The translations under genes were made by a program, and so were the position numbers. Below the pieces are notes generated by a model. The model made no database searches. It saw nothing but the letters and a program-made list of their open reading frames with translations, and was not told where the DNA came from. Source: DATJLY01 sp035604195 (GTDB lineage: Bacteria; Pseudomonadota; Alphaproteobacteria; ATCC43930; CGMCC-115725). From it: 16,606 nt of DNA. The stretch spans positions 1 through 16,606 of the forward strand of contig DATNIY010000072.1 in the NCBI GenBank assembly GCA_035604195.1, in the 5' to 3' direction. Below are positions 6,284 through 13,544 of the stretch, piece after piece (position 1 is the first letter of the stretch; each line of letters starts with the position of its first letter).

Positions 6284-7300
6284 CTAGCGCACGAACGCGT
6301 CGGTGAAGATGCCCTCGTAGGACTGCACCTTGTCCTCCGATTTCATCAGCCCGGCCTTGACGTTGAGGAGGTCGGCGCCGGCCAGTCCCGGCTCGGTCAC
6401 CACGGGGGCGAGCGGCGTTGCCGCCTGCACCTCGGCGAAGGCCGACGCCGTGGCGGCTTCGCCGATGTCGGGGAAGCGCTTCTTGAGGAAGGCGACGGTC
6501 TCGTCCGGATGCTCGTGGATGAATTTCGCCGCTTCGACCATGGAATGGCCCATCTTCATGCAGACCGAACGGTGGTCCTGGCAAAAGGCCGGACGCGTCA
6601 CGACCACGTTGAAGGCGAGCGCCTTCAGTTCCGGCGGGTCGCCCTTGGCGCCGCTCGCGACCAGGACGGCCTTGCCCTCGGTCAGCACCTTCTGCGGCCA
6701 GGGCGGCCCGTTGGAGAAGCCGTCGATCACCTTGCGGTCCATCGCGCCCAGCATGTCGACGGGCTGTAGCGGCGCCACCTGGATCGAATCGGGATCGATG
6801 CCGCCGGCGCTGCCGACGACGCGCAGGAAGGCGTGGACGATGGAATTGACCGAATCGACCGCCATGGTGCGGCCGCGGATCGCCTGGGCGCGTACGGCGA
6901 GCGGCGCGGCGGGATCGAAATGCGCGGCCTCGGCCACGTCCTTGCGCAAGACGACATCCATCGGCAGGCGGTCGAGCGTGTTGGCGATCGCCAGCATGCG
7001 CTGGCCGTGCGCCGCCGCACGGTTGAGGGTTAGGCCGCTCGACATCGAGAAGTCGGCGCTGCCTGCGACCACCGCGTTGAAGGCGCCGACGCCGGCGACG
7101 AACTGCACTTTGACCGCGAGCCCCCGCTGCTCCCAGATATGCGCGTCCTCCGCCACATAGGCCGAGAGGAAGACGAATGCGACAGCCGGCAGCGCCAGCA
7201 CCGTGTTCTCGGTGTCGGCGCGCGCCGGGGGCGCGGACGCGGCAAGCGACGCGACGACAAGGCACGCGGCGGCGGCTTTACTCACGGATGAGACGCGCAA
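6284..7300 (-). CDS. NMT1-type ABC transporter substrate-binding protein (first of the operon, TTG start)
   Basis: The 338-aa product begins with a TTG at 7300 placed six bases after a strong GGGAGG (7307-7312 on the minus strand); the next candidate is an in-frame GTG at about 7285 without such spacing. Residues 1-28 are a signal peptide ending ARA. The mature part has the NMT1 pattern: FLSAYVAEDAHIWEQRGLAV, VAGVGAFNAVVAGSADFSMSSG and IRGRTMAVDSVNSIVHAF. Residues around 255-285 (HEHPDETVAFLKKRFPDIG) match the usual C-terminal lobe. It starts 29 bases after the dioxygenase beta gene and is followed closely by a second, distinct binding protein. Together they probably feed the same uptake system, whose permease and ATPase are outside the window. 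Confidence 0.86.
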   Translation of the reverse strand: MRVSSVSKAAAACLVVASLAASAPPARADTENTVLALPAVAFVFLSAYVAEDAHIWEQRGLAVKVQFVAGVGAFNAVVAGSADFSMSSGLTLNRAAAHGQRMLAIANTLDRLPMDVVLRKDVAEAAHFDPAAPLAVRAQAIRGRTMAVDSVNSIVHAFLRVVGSAGGIDPDSIQVAPLQPVDMLGAMDRKVIDGFSNGPPWPQKVLTEGKAVLVASGAKGDPPELKALAFNVVVTRPAFCQDHRSVCMKMGHSMVEAAKFIHEHPDETVAFLKKRFPDIGEAATASAFAEVQAATPLAPVVTEPGLAGADLLNVKAGLMKSEDKVQSYEGIFTDAFVR

Positions 7301-7328
7301 TTGGGACCTCCCGGTGGGTGGCGTTTCG

Positions 7329-7823
7329 TCAGATGGTATAGAAATCCAGCATCGTCGGCAGCGTGTCGTTGAGCAGGATCGCCTTGCGCCGCCGGATGCG
7401 CCAGTCCGCGCCTCGGCGCACCAGGCGATGCTCGCAGCGGGCGAAGAAGAGATGCTCCTCCCGCCGCTTCACGTTGAAGACATGAATGGCCCACATCGAG
7501 CGCACCGCGATCGCGTCGTTCCCTTCGGGCATTGCCAGAACGTTGGTGACGATGTGCGCCGTGCGCGGCAGCGGCACGGAGGCGATCGAGCGGCCGGAGC
7601 GGACGCGGAACACGCGGTCCTCGAGCTCGCTGCGCGCCGAGGCATAGATGAGCGAGATCTCGCGCGTTGGATCGGCGGTCGGCGCTTCCTCGCTCTTCCA
7701 GGCCGGAACCCAGTATTCGACATCCTCGACGAAGAGCGCGAGCCAGTCGTCCCAACGCGCCTCGTCGAGCGCGAGCGCCTCGCTATAGAGGATGCGCTCG
7801 GCGATGTCCGCGGCTTCGCTCAT
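7329..7823 (-). CDS. Aromatic-ring-hydroxylating dioxygenase, beta (small) subunit
   Basis: The 164-aa protein has the SnoaL/NTF2-like fold of ring-hydroxylating dioxygenase beta subunits, which stabilise the alpha3beta3 complex and carry no cofactor. Diagnostic stretches are EARWDDWLALFVEDVEYWVPAW (21-42), DPTREISLIYASARSELEDRVFRVRSGRS (51-79) and PRTAHIVTNV (86-95); this is the pattern of BenB/AntB/CbdB-type subunits, and length matches those (about 160 aa). Its ATG overlaps the alpha-subunit stop in ATGA (7820-7823), giving translational coupling and 1:1 expression. The frame continues upstream into the alpha gene but that is not coding. Substrate class (benzoate-, anthranilate- or halobenzoate-like acids) is inferred from the subfamily. 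Confidence 0.92.
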   Translation of the reverse strand: MSEAADIAERILYSEALALDEARWDDWLALFVEDVEYWVPAWKSEEAPTADPTREISLIYASARSELEDRVFRVRSGRSIASVPLPRTAHIVTNVLAMPEGNDAIAVRSMWAIHVFNVKRREEHLFFARCEHRLVRRGADWRIRRRKAILLNDTLPTMLDFYTI

Positions 7824-9169
7824 TTCGCCGCTTCGGCCACGCGCGCGCGTTGCGTCGTGCCGCCGAGTGCCGCTTCGAGCCGCCGCCGCCACTCGCGCAA
7901 GGGCCCATGGAAGATGGTCTCGTCGCCGAGCGTGAGCTTGGTGGAGAGGCTGAGGATCGGGCTCAATCCCAGCTCCTCGGCCTGGGCGTTGGCGCCGGGC
8001 GCGGCGATGGTCATGCCGCGCATGTAGCCTTGGTGCCAATCGACCGCGTCCGTCTGCGTTCCCGCCTGGCAATCCTCGAAGATGGTGGTGTCATCCGGGG
8101 TCGCGAGGCCGCTCGGGTTGTAGAACTCCTCGTACTGCCGGATGCGCCGCGTGCGCGCGGCGGCGCTCTCGCCCTTGGGTGCGATGCAATAGGTCGTGAT
8201 CTCGGTCTTGTCGGGGGCGAGCGGGCGGTTGACGCGGATCTGCAGCGACGCATTTTCCAGAAGCTGCATGTTCGGGAAGTAGAGCGCGTTGCGCGTGTAG
8301 AACATCCACTTGGTGCGCACCTCGCCGACCCGCCGCCGCACCGAATCGAGATCGAGATAAAGCGGCCGCGCCTCGGCAAAAGGGTTGGTCGCCCACAGCA
8401 CGTTGTGGCCGTTGGCGAAGGTGAACGAGCCCGATAGCTCGCGCTCGGAGAATTTCTGATAGACCGAGACGTTGCCGTCCGTGAAGCGGCGGCGCTCCAG
8501 CACTTTGAGATAGGAGACATGCGTCGGCGCGAAATGATACTGGTCGGCGCTGTTCTCGATCTGCATCTTCCAGTTGCCGTCATAGGTATAGGTGACGGTC
8601 CCCGGCACCAGTTCGATGCCCTGCGCACCCTGATCGACCACGAGATCGATGAAGATGCGCGTGTCGCCGAGATGCTGCTCGAGCGGCGGCACGTCGGGAC
8701 TGAGGCTCGCGAACAGGAAGCCGCGGTAGTTGCCGAACCGCGCGACGCGCCGCAGCCCGTGCTCGTCGCGGTCAAAGCCCTCGCTATAGGAGCCGGTTTC
8801 CCGCGCAGTGACGCCGACGTTGCGTCCGGCGCTGTCATAGGCCCAGCCGTGATAGGGGCAGACATGGGTCTTGCGATTGCCCGCGCCGACATGGCAGACG
8901 AGCGAGCCGCGGTGGCGGCAGCTATTGACGAAGCAGCCGAGCCGCCCGTCGCCGTCGCGCATCACGACGACCGGCTGCCGGCCGATGCGCGAGGTGAAGA
9001 AGTCGTGCGGCTGTTCTGCTTGGCATTCGAGGCCGACGAACACCCAGCCGCCCTCGAACAAGTGCTTCATCTCGAGCTCGAAGATGTCCTGGCGGCGGAA
9101 GATGTCGGCGTGGACGCGAAAAACGCCGTCTTCCGGGCGATCGTCGATGAGCGCGTCGAAATCGATCAT
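7820..9169 (-). CDS. Rieske dioxygenase alpha (large) subunit, benzoate/anthranilate type
   Basis: The 449-aa protein has an N-terminal Rieske domain with C84-R-H86 and C104-P-Y-H107 (17 residues apart), then the catalytic domain with NSADQYHFAPTH: D209 as bridging Asp, H212 and H217 as iron ligands, and probably D366 in FEDCQAG as the third ligand. The segment IFELEMKHLFEGGW...IGRQPVVVMRD and the motif CQAG are typical of BenA/AntA/XylX-type enzymes, which make cis-diols or catechols from aromatic acids using NADH through a ferredoxin-reductase. No such reductase (BenC-like) lies in the window. The ATG at 9169 follows GGAGG at good spacing; the frame is open another 40 codons upstream but only as a Gly/Ser-rich extension of repeat origin. 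It is the first gene of the minus-strand operon. Confidence 0.93.
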   Translation of the reverse strand: MIDFDALIDDRPEDGVFRVHADIFRRQDIFELEMKHLFEGGWVFVGLECQAEQPHDFFTSRIGRQPVVVMRDGDGRLGCFVNSCRHRGSLVCHVGAGNRKTHVCPYHGWAYDSAGRNVGVTARETGSYSEGFDRDEHGLRRVARFGNYRGFLFASLSPDVPPLEQHLGDTRIFIDLVVDQGAQGIELVPGTVTYTYDGNWKMQIENSADQYHFAPTHVSYLKVLERRRFTDGNVSVYQKFSERELSGSFTFANGHNVLWATNPFAEARPLYLDLDSVRRRVGEVRTKWMFYTRNALYFPNMQLLENASLQIRVNRPLAPDKTEITTYCIAPKGESAAARTRRIRQYEEFYNPSGLATPDDTTIFEDCQAGTQTDAVDWHQGYMRGMTIAAPGANAQAEELGLSPILSLSTKLTLGDETIFHGPLREWRRRLEAALGGTTQRARVAEAAK

Positions 9170-9201
9170 GCTGCCGCCTCCGCTGCCGCCTCCGCTGCCG
9201 C
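9170..9201. repeat. 12-bp tandem repeat duplicating the Shine-Dalgarno of the dioxygenase alpha gene
   Basis: On the minus strand the unit GGAGGCGGCAGC occurs twice exactly (9170-9181 and 9182-9193) with a partial third copy to 9201. Each full unit carries GGAGG, so the alpha gene has two ribosome-binding sites: one seven bases before the ATG and one nineteen bases before it. Copy number might change by slippage and alter translation initiation. Confidence 0.8.
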
Positions 9202-9321
9202 GAGCGTCGCTATTGGGCGGCGATCCCCGCGCCCCGTCAAGCGCGTTCGCCGTCCCCGATCCCGCTTGTCCGCGAGGCCGATTTGGCACACCATTCCGCT
9301 ACCGTCGCGGGAGAACCAGCA
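9202..9321. promoter_or_regulatory. Divergent promoter region between the dioxygenase operon and the third binding protein
   Basis: These 120 bases, plus the repeat, separate two divergent transcription units and must hold both promoters if each is transcribed from here. I see no convincing -35/-10 pair and no clear dyad. A GGAGA at 9310-9314 serves the plus-strand gene at 9322. Confidence 0.4.
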
Positions 9322-10329
9322 ATGCCGAAGAGATCGCTGGCGCTTGTCCTCGTCATCGCAGCCTGCGCATTGACCGCCGTTCCAGCGGGCGCCGAAAGCA
9401 TCAAGATCGGCGCGGTCAAGACCGGCGCGACCGGCGTCGTGTTCGTCGCGCTGGAGAAAGGCTATTTCACAGACGAGGGCGTTCCCGCTGAACTCGTCTA
9501 TTTCGAATCGGCGCAACCCATCGCGGTGGCGGCAGCGTCGGGCGCCATCGATTTCGGCGTCACTGCGCCGACCGGCGGGCTCTACAGCCTGGCCGGCCAG
9601 GGCACGGTCCGCGTGATCGCGGGCGGGATCCAGGAGACGGCGGGGTTCAAGGGCGCGGCCTATCTCGTCTCCGCCCGCGCCTACGAGGCGGGGCTGCACA
9701 CCCTTAATGATTTCGCCGGTCACTCGTTCGCGGTGTCGCAGGTGGGGTCGCCGCCGCATTACGCCTTGGGTCTGTTGGCCGACAAATACGGGTTTGACGT
9801 CAAGTCCATGCATATCCTGCCGCTGCAGTCGATCCCGAACATCGCGTCGGCGGTCGCCGGTGGGCAGGCGGACGCGACCATCCTGACCCAGTCGCCGGCG
9901 CTCCTTCCGATAGTCGAGCGCGGCGACATCAAGCGGATCGGCTGGGTCGGCGACGAGACGCCGTGGCAGTTCAACCTCGCCTTCACCTCGACGCGCACGG
10001 CCGACGAGCGCGCGGACGTCGTCGCGCGGTTCCTGCGCGCTTATCGCCGCGGCGCGCGCCTCTATCACGACGCCTTCACCGGACCGGACGGACGCGAGGC
10101 CGAGGAGCAAGGCGCGCCCGAGCTTCTCGCCATCATGGGCAAGTATCTCGGCCAAACGGTCGCGGAGGTGCGGCTCGGCATCGGCTATTTCGACGCCGAC
10201 GCGCGGCTCGACGTGCCGGACGTGCTGCATCAGATCGAATGGTATAAGACGCAGGGCATGCTGAAGGGCGAGATCGACGGCAATGCCGTGATTGACAAGC
10301 GCTACGTGATGCCGTTGCCCAGACATTGA
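9322..10329 (+). CDS. NMT1-type ABC transporter substrate-binding protein (third copy)
   Basis: The 335-aa product starts at the ATG at 9322, eight bases after GGAGA, and has a signal peptide with cleavage near AGA24-E25. The mature part shows GVVFVALEKGYFTDEGVPAEL, QPIAVAAASGAIDFGVT, TLNDFAGHSFAVSQVGSPPHY and SAVAGGQADATILTQSPALL, the standard NMT1/SsuA-type pattern of two lobes. A Tyr/Trp-containing C-terminal helix region (FNLAFTSTR to IEWYKTQGML) resembles binding proteins for organic acids or sulfonates. It is divergent from the dioxygenase operon and precedes the PQQ enzyme by 56 bases on the same strand, so it may share their regulation. No permease or ATPase is adjacent. Ligand unknown. 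Confidence 0.86.
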   Translation: MPKRSLALVLVIAACALTAVPAGAESIKIGAVKTGATGVVFVALEKGYFTDEGVPAELVYFESAQPIAVAAASGAIDFGVTAPTGGLYSLAGQGTVRVIAGGIQETAGFKGAAYLVSARAYEAGLHTLNDFAGHSFAVSQVGSPPHYALGLLADKYGFDVKSMHILPLQSIPNIASAVAGGQADATILTQSPALLPIVERGDIKRIGWVGDETPWQFNLAFTSTRTADERADVVARFLRAYRRGARLYHDAFTGPDGREAEEQGAPELLAIMGKYLGQTVAEVRLGIGYFDADARLDVPDVLHQIEWYKTQGMLKGEIDGNAVIDKRYVMPLPRH

Positions 10330-10385
10330 TCGAACTGTCGGCCAAAGATAAGCTCGGCCCAACGCGAAGAGACAGGGGGGAAGAC

Positions 10386-11591
10386 ATGAAGACTCGCGGA
10401 TTGCTCGCTTTTGCGCTGGCGCTATCGTGGCCGGGCCTGGCACTGGCCCAGGTTCCGACGGGACCGATGGCCAATCCCGGCGAATGGCAACTGGGCGGCA
10501 AACCGCTCCTGCCGCTGCACCCTTTCGGCGCGGTGCTGACCGGCAACCCGGCCAAGGACCTGCCGCTCGACAAGCTCAAGCTGCCGCCGGGCTTCAAGGT
10601 CCAGGTCTGGGCCGAGGTGCCGAACGCGCGCTCCTTGTCGCTCGGCAGCAACGGCACCGTGTGGGTCGGCAATCTCGGCGGCAAGAACGTCTACGCGGTG
10701 CTCGACCGCGGCGGCAAGCGCGAGGTGAAGACCGTCCTGAAGGGCCTCGACACGCCCAACGGCGTCGTCTTCAGCAACGGCACGCTCTTCGTCGCCGAGC
10801 GCACCCGCATCACGCGCTATGACGGCATCGACGGCAAGCTCGACAATCCGCCCGAGCCCAAGGTGATGGTGACCTTGCCCGAGAACAAGCCCATCCATTT
10901 CTGGCACTTCATGACGATGTGCCCGGACGGCAAGCTCTATTTCAACAACGGCTCGCCCAACAACATTCTGGTGCCGGACTATCTCCAGGCCACGATCCTG
11001 CGGCTCGATCCCAAGACGGACGTGCTCGAGACCTACGCCATGGGCGTGCGCAACAGCGTCGGCATGACCTTCCACCCGACCACGCATCAGCTTTGGTTCA
11101 CCGACAACGCGCGCGACTGGCTGGCCGAGGACCTGCCCTCGGACAAGCTCAACGTCGCAACCAAGAAGGGCGAGAATTTCGGCTATCCGTTCTGCCATCA
11201 GGGCGACACGCTCGACCCCGATCTCGGCAAGAACCACAGCTGCGCCGAGTTCGTTCCGCCCGCCTTCAAGATCGGCGCCCACGTGGCGCCGCTCGGGCTG
11301 CGCTTCTACACCGGTACGATGTTCCCGGCGGCCTATCACAATGCGCTCTTCATCGCCCGGCACGGTTCGTGGAACCGCTCGCAGAAGCAAGGCTACGACG
11401 TGGTGCGCGCGACCATCGGCCCCAAGAACAGCGTCAAGGTCGAGCCGTTCCTGACCGGATTCCTGGTCGATCCGGCCAAGGACCCGCCGATGTGGGGCCG
11501 TCCGGCGGACGTCTTGGTGATGCCGGACGGGGCGCTCCTCGTCTCCGACGACTATAACGGCATCATATACCGCATCAGCTACGGCAAGTGA
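10386..11591 (+). CDS. PQQ-dependent dehydrogenase of the L-sorbosone dehydrogenase family
   Basis: The 401-aa exported protein (signal peptide 1-21, cleavage after ALA or LAQ) forms a beta-propeller of the sorbosone/aldose-sugar dehydrogenase type. Family signatures are LPPGFKVQVWAEVPNARSL (66-84), GLDTPNGVVF (120-129), GVRNSVGMTFHP, WFTDNARDWLAEDLPSDKLN, GENFGYPFCHQGD, ARHGSWNRSQKQGYDV and GRPADVLVMPDG...VSDDYNGIIYRISY. Such enzymes oxidise aldehydes or sugars in the periplasm with PQQ and pass electrons to a cytochrome c. A GGGGGG stretch precedes the ATG at 10386. Its stop overlaps the GTG of a di-haem cytochrome gene by four bases, so the two are almost certainly a functional pair. The true substrate here, within a catabolic cluster, may be an aromatic or aliphatic aldehyde or alcohol rather than a sugar. 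Confidence 0.87.
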   Translation: MKTRGLLAFALALSWPGLALAQVPTGPMANPGEWQLGGKPLLPLHPFGAVLTGNPAKDLPLDKLKLPPGFKVQVWAEVPNARSLSLGSNGTVWVGNLGGKNVYAVLDRGGKREVKTVLKGLDTPNGVVFSNGTLFVAERTRITRYDGIDGKLDNPPEPKVMVTLPENKPIHFWHFMTMCPDGKLYFNNGSPNNILVPDYLQATILRLDPKTDVLETYAMGVRNSVGMTFHPTTHQLWFTDNARDWLAEDLPSDKLNVATKKGENFGYPFCHQGDTLDPDLGKNHSCAEFVPPAFKIGAHVAPLGLRFYTGTMFPAAYHNALFIARHGSWNRSQKQGYDVVRATIGPKNSVKVEPFLTGFLVDPAKDPPMWGRPADVLVMPDGALLVSDDYNGIIYRISYGK

Positions 11592-12169
11592 GGCGTTGGG
11601 CCCGTTGGGCGGCGGCGCTCGTGGCGCTGCCGCTCGGCGCGCCGGCGCTCGCCGACGACGGCGGGCGCGCCAAGGCGGCGCCGTGCCTCGTCTGCCACGG
11701 CGCTGAAGGCAAGCCTGCGATGGAGAATTTCCCCTCGCTCGCCGCCCAGCCCAAGCAATATGTTGCCACGCAGCTCTATCTCTTTCGCGAGGGCGGCCGC
11801 GTCGACGAGCAGATGGGGCTGATCGCATCCGGGCTCAGCAACGACGACATGAACGAGCTCGCCGCCTTCTTCACGGCACAGAAGCCGCCCGAGCCGGAGC
11901 ACACGGCCGATGCCACCACGAGCGCGCGCGCCCAAGCTCTCATCGAGGCGAACCATTGCGGCTCGTGCCACGGCCCCGACCTCATGGGGCTGCAGCAGAT
12001 GCCGCGTCTCGCGGGGCAGCAGCGGGCCTATCTGGTTAAGGCGCTCGCCGCCTTCAAGGCAGGCACGCGCTCGGGCGTCGACGGAACGATGGGTTCGGCC
12101 GCGCAGCCGCTGTCGGACGAGGATATCGCGGCACTCGCCGATTACCTCTCGGGGCTCGGCGCGAAGTAG
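11588..12169 (+). CDS. Di-haem cytochrome c, c4 type
   Basis: The 193-aa periplasmic protein has a signal peptide (1-22, ALA-DD) and two haem-attachment sites, C33-L-V-C36-H37 and C124-G-S-C127-H128, with probable axial methionines M76 (EQMG) and M168 (TMGS). Each half ends in the LSxxD...LAxYx helix typical of cytochrome c4. It starts with GTG at 11588, inside the last codons of the PQQ dehydrogenase (GTGA overlap), so it is probably translated by coupling and acts as the electron acceptor, delivering to an oxidase. The stop lies inside a perfect inverted repeat shared with the convergent Rieske gene. Confidence 0.93.
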   Translation: MRRWARWAAALVALPLGAPALADDGGRAKAAPCLVCHGAEGKPAMENFPSLAAQPKQYVATQLYLFREGGRVDEQMGLIASGLSNDDMNELAAFFTAQKPPEPEHTADATTSARAQALIEANHCGSCHGPDLMGLQQMPRLAGQQRAYLVKALAAFKAGTRSGVDGTMGSAAQPLSDEDIAALADYLSGLGAK

Positions 12170-12182
12170 CGCCTACTTCGCG
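12160..12182. terminator. Perfect 10-bp inverted repeat spanning two convergent stop codons
   Basis: CGCGAAGTAG (12160-12169) and CTACTTCGCG (12173-12182) are exact reverse complements separated by CGC. The TAG stops of the cytochrome (12167-12169) and of the Rieske oxygenase (minus strand, 12173-12175) both sit inside the arms, so both genes end in the same codons, GCG AAG TAG. A stem of this strength could end or attenuate transcription from both sides. No U-tract follows, so a standard intrinsic terminator is not shown. Confidence 0.5.
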
Positions 12183-13414
12183 AAGGCCGGGGCGGCGGCC
12201 GGCACCTTGACGACCTTGTCGATCGCGTCGAGCAGCTTGGCGCCCTTGGGCAGCTTGAAGAAGCCGGAGCGCACGCGATAGCTCTCGGCGTTCATGCCGG
12301 GGGGCGTGGCGCCGCGCTCGAAATCCGCCAGCGTCTGCAGCAGCAGCCGGCGGATCTTGGCGACCACGATGTCGCCGACGCCGAGATGCTCGACGGTGCG
12401 GTCGGCTATCGGCCCCATGCTCTCCTGGATGCCGCAATCCTGCGTGCCGAGGCCGCGGATGCCGGTGTAGTGGCCGCTCTTCTGCAGCGCGCGGTCGATG
12501 AGGTATTCGTTGTCGCGGTTCTGCACCTTGCGGTCGGTGCCGGGAATGAGCTCGGGATGGATGAACTCGCCGCTGCGCGACACGGAGAGCTCTTCCTCGG
12601 TGAGCGGATGGTCGGCCCAATACTCGATGCTGTAGTTCATCGTCGTCTCGTCGTCGACGGGAACCCAGGCATGGGCGCCCAGCGGCGCCACCGAGATGAG
12701 CTTGTGGAACGGCATCAGCATGACGTTGGCGGCGCCGGTGATCCCGTCCGGCGTGTCGCGCCCCGAGATGGAGATGAGGCCGAAATCGGCCGGCACGACC
12801 TCTTGCCGGGTCGGCACCGGGAAGGGGCGGTTGTGCAGCACGTTGGCAGTGCCGCGATGGAGAAAGTTGAGGTGTGCCGAATCGAACCCGCCTTCGAGCG
12901 CCTGGAGCCAGTTGCATTCCTGCAGGTGGCGCGTGACGTAGCGGTGGCTCTCCGGCACCTCGGTCCATTCGAGCGCGGGGAAGTCGGGCTTGAGCAGCTT
13001 CGGCCCCATATAAGTCCACACCAATCCGCCGCGCTCGACGCAGGGATAGGCCGTCTGCTTGACCTTGTCCTTGAAGCTGCTGCCGGCGGGCTCGGACGGC
13101 TGGTCGACGCAATTGCCGTCGATGTCGAACTTCCAGCCGTGATAGACGCAGCGCAGGCCGCATTCCTCGTTGCGCCCGAAAAACAAGGACGCGGTGCGGT
13201 GCGGGCAGCGCTCGTCGAGCAGTCCCACCCGGCCCTTGGTGTCGCGGAAGGCGACCAGGCGCTCGCCCAGGAGCTTGACGCGCACAGGCGCACAATCGGG
13301 CTCGAGCAGCGCGGTCGAGAACAGCGCCGGGATCCAATAGCGCCGCATCAGCGCGCCCATCGGCGTTCCCGGCCCGGTCCGCGTCAAAAGCTCGTTTTCC
13401 TCGCGCGACAGCAT
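12173..13414 (-). CDS. Rieske oxygenase, phthalate-dioxygenase-type alpha subunit
   Basis: The 413-aa protein has a Rieske site C70-P-H72 and C89-V-Y-H92 (16 residues apart, CVYHGWKF), and a mononuclear iron site in EGGFDSAHLNFLH: D178, H181 and H186, with D326 in QDCGIQE as the probable third ligand. The stretch GPIADRTVEHLGVGD (334-348) is typical of phthalate 4,5-dioxygenase and related demethylases/hydroxylases. These work as alpha-only oligomers with a separate FMN/[2Fe-2S] reductase, which is absent here. It is a different subfamily from the alpha/beta enzyme in the operon. The ATG at 13414 follows GGGAGAGGA. It converges on the cytochrome gene and diverges from the TRAP binding protein gene. 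Substrate unknown. Confidence 0.92.
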   Translation of the reverse strand: MLSREENELLTRTGPGTPMGALMRRYWIPALFSTALLEPDCAPVRVKLLGERLVAFRDTKGRVGLLDERCPHRTASLFFGRNEECGLRCVYHGWKFDIDGNCVDQPSEPAGSSFKDKVKQTAYPCVERGGLVWTYMGPKLLKPDFPALEWTEVPESHRYVTRHLQECNWLQALEGGFDSAHLNFLHRGTANVLHNRPFPVPTRQEVVPADFGLISISGRDTPDGITGAANVMLMPFHKLISVAPLGAHAWVPVDDETTMNYSIEYWADHPLTEEELSVSRSGEFIHPELIPGTDRKVQNRDNEYLIDRALQKSGHYTGIRGLGTQDCGIQESMGPIADRTVEHLGVGDIVVAKIRRLLLQTLADFERGATPPGMNAESYRVRSGFFKLPKGAKLLDAIDKVVKVPAAAPAFAK

Positions 13415-13544
13415 CGATCCTCTCCCGTCTCCTGACGCCCCATCCTATCACGCCGGGCGCGGGCGCGACGACCGGCTCGTGGGCCTTGAGCCGGGCGCGC
13501 CGGCAGGCTTCAATCACGGCGATGGGCGGTCCGGGGCGAAACCA
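13415..13544. promoter_or_regulatory. Divergent spacer with a 7-bp dyad
   Basis: This region between the Rieske and TRAP binding protein genes must hold both promoters. It contains the dyad CCGGCTC (13472-13478) and GAGCCGG (13488-13494) separated by nine bases, a spacing compatible with binding by a dimeric regulator. No clear -35/-10 pairs were seen, and the very high G+C makes chance dyads common. Confidence 0.3.

Noticed and set aside
6270..7265. Upstream extension of the second operon binding protein
   Set aside because: The sequence before the ATG at 6269 overlaps the first binding protein in another frame, has no signal peptide and is Arg-rich shadow coding.
9170..9289. N-terminal Gly/Ser extension of the dioxygenase alpha subunit
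   Set aside because: It derives from the 12-bp repeat; the family start matches MIDFDALIDD at 9169, with a proper ribosome-binding site.
10422..11828. 468-codon minus-strand frame opposite the PQQ dehydrogenase
   Set aside because: No domain, and the plus-strand protein matches its family over its whole length.
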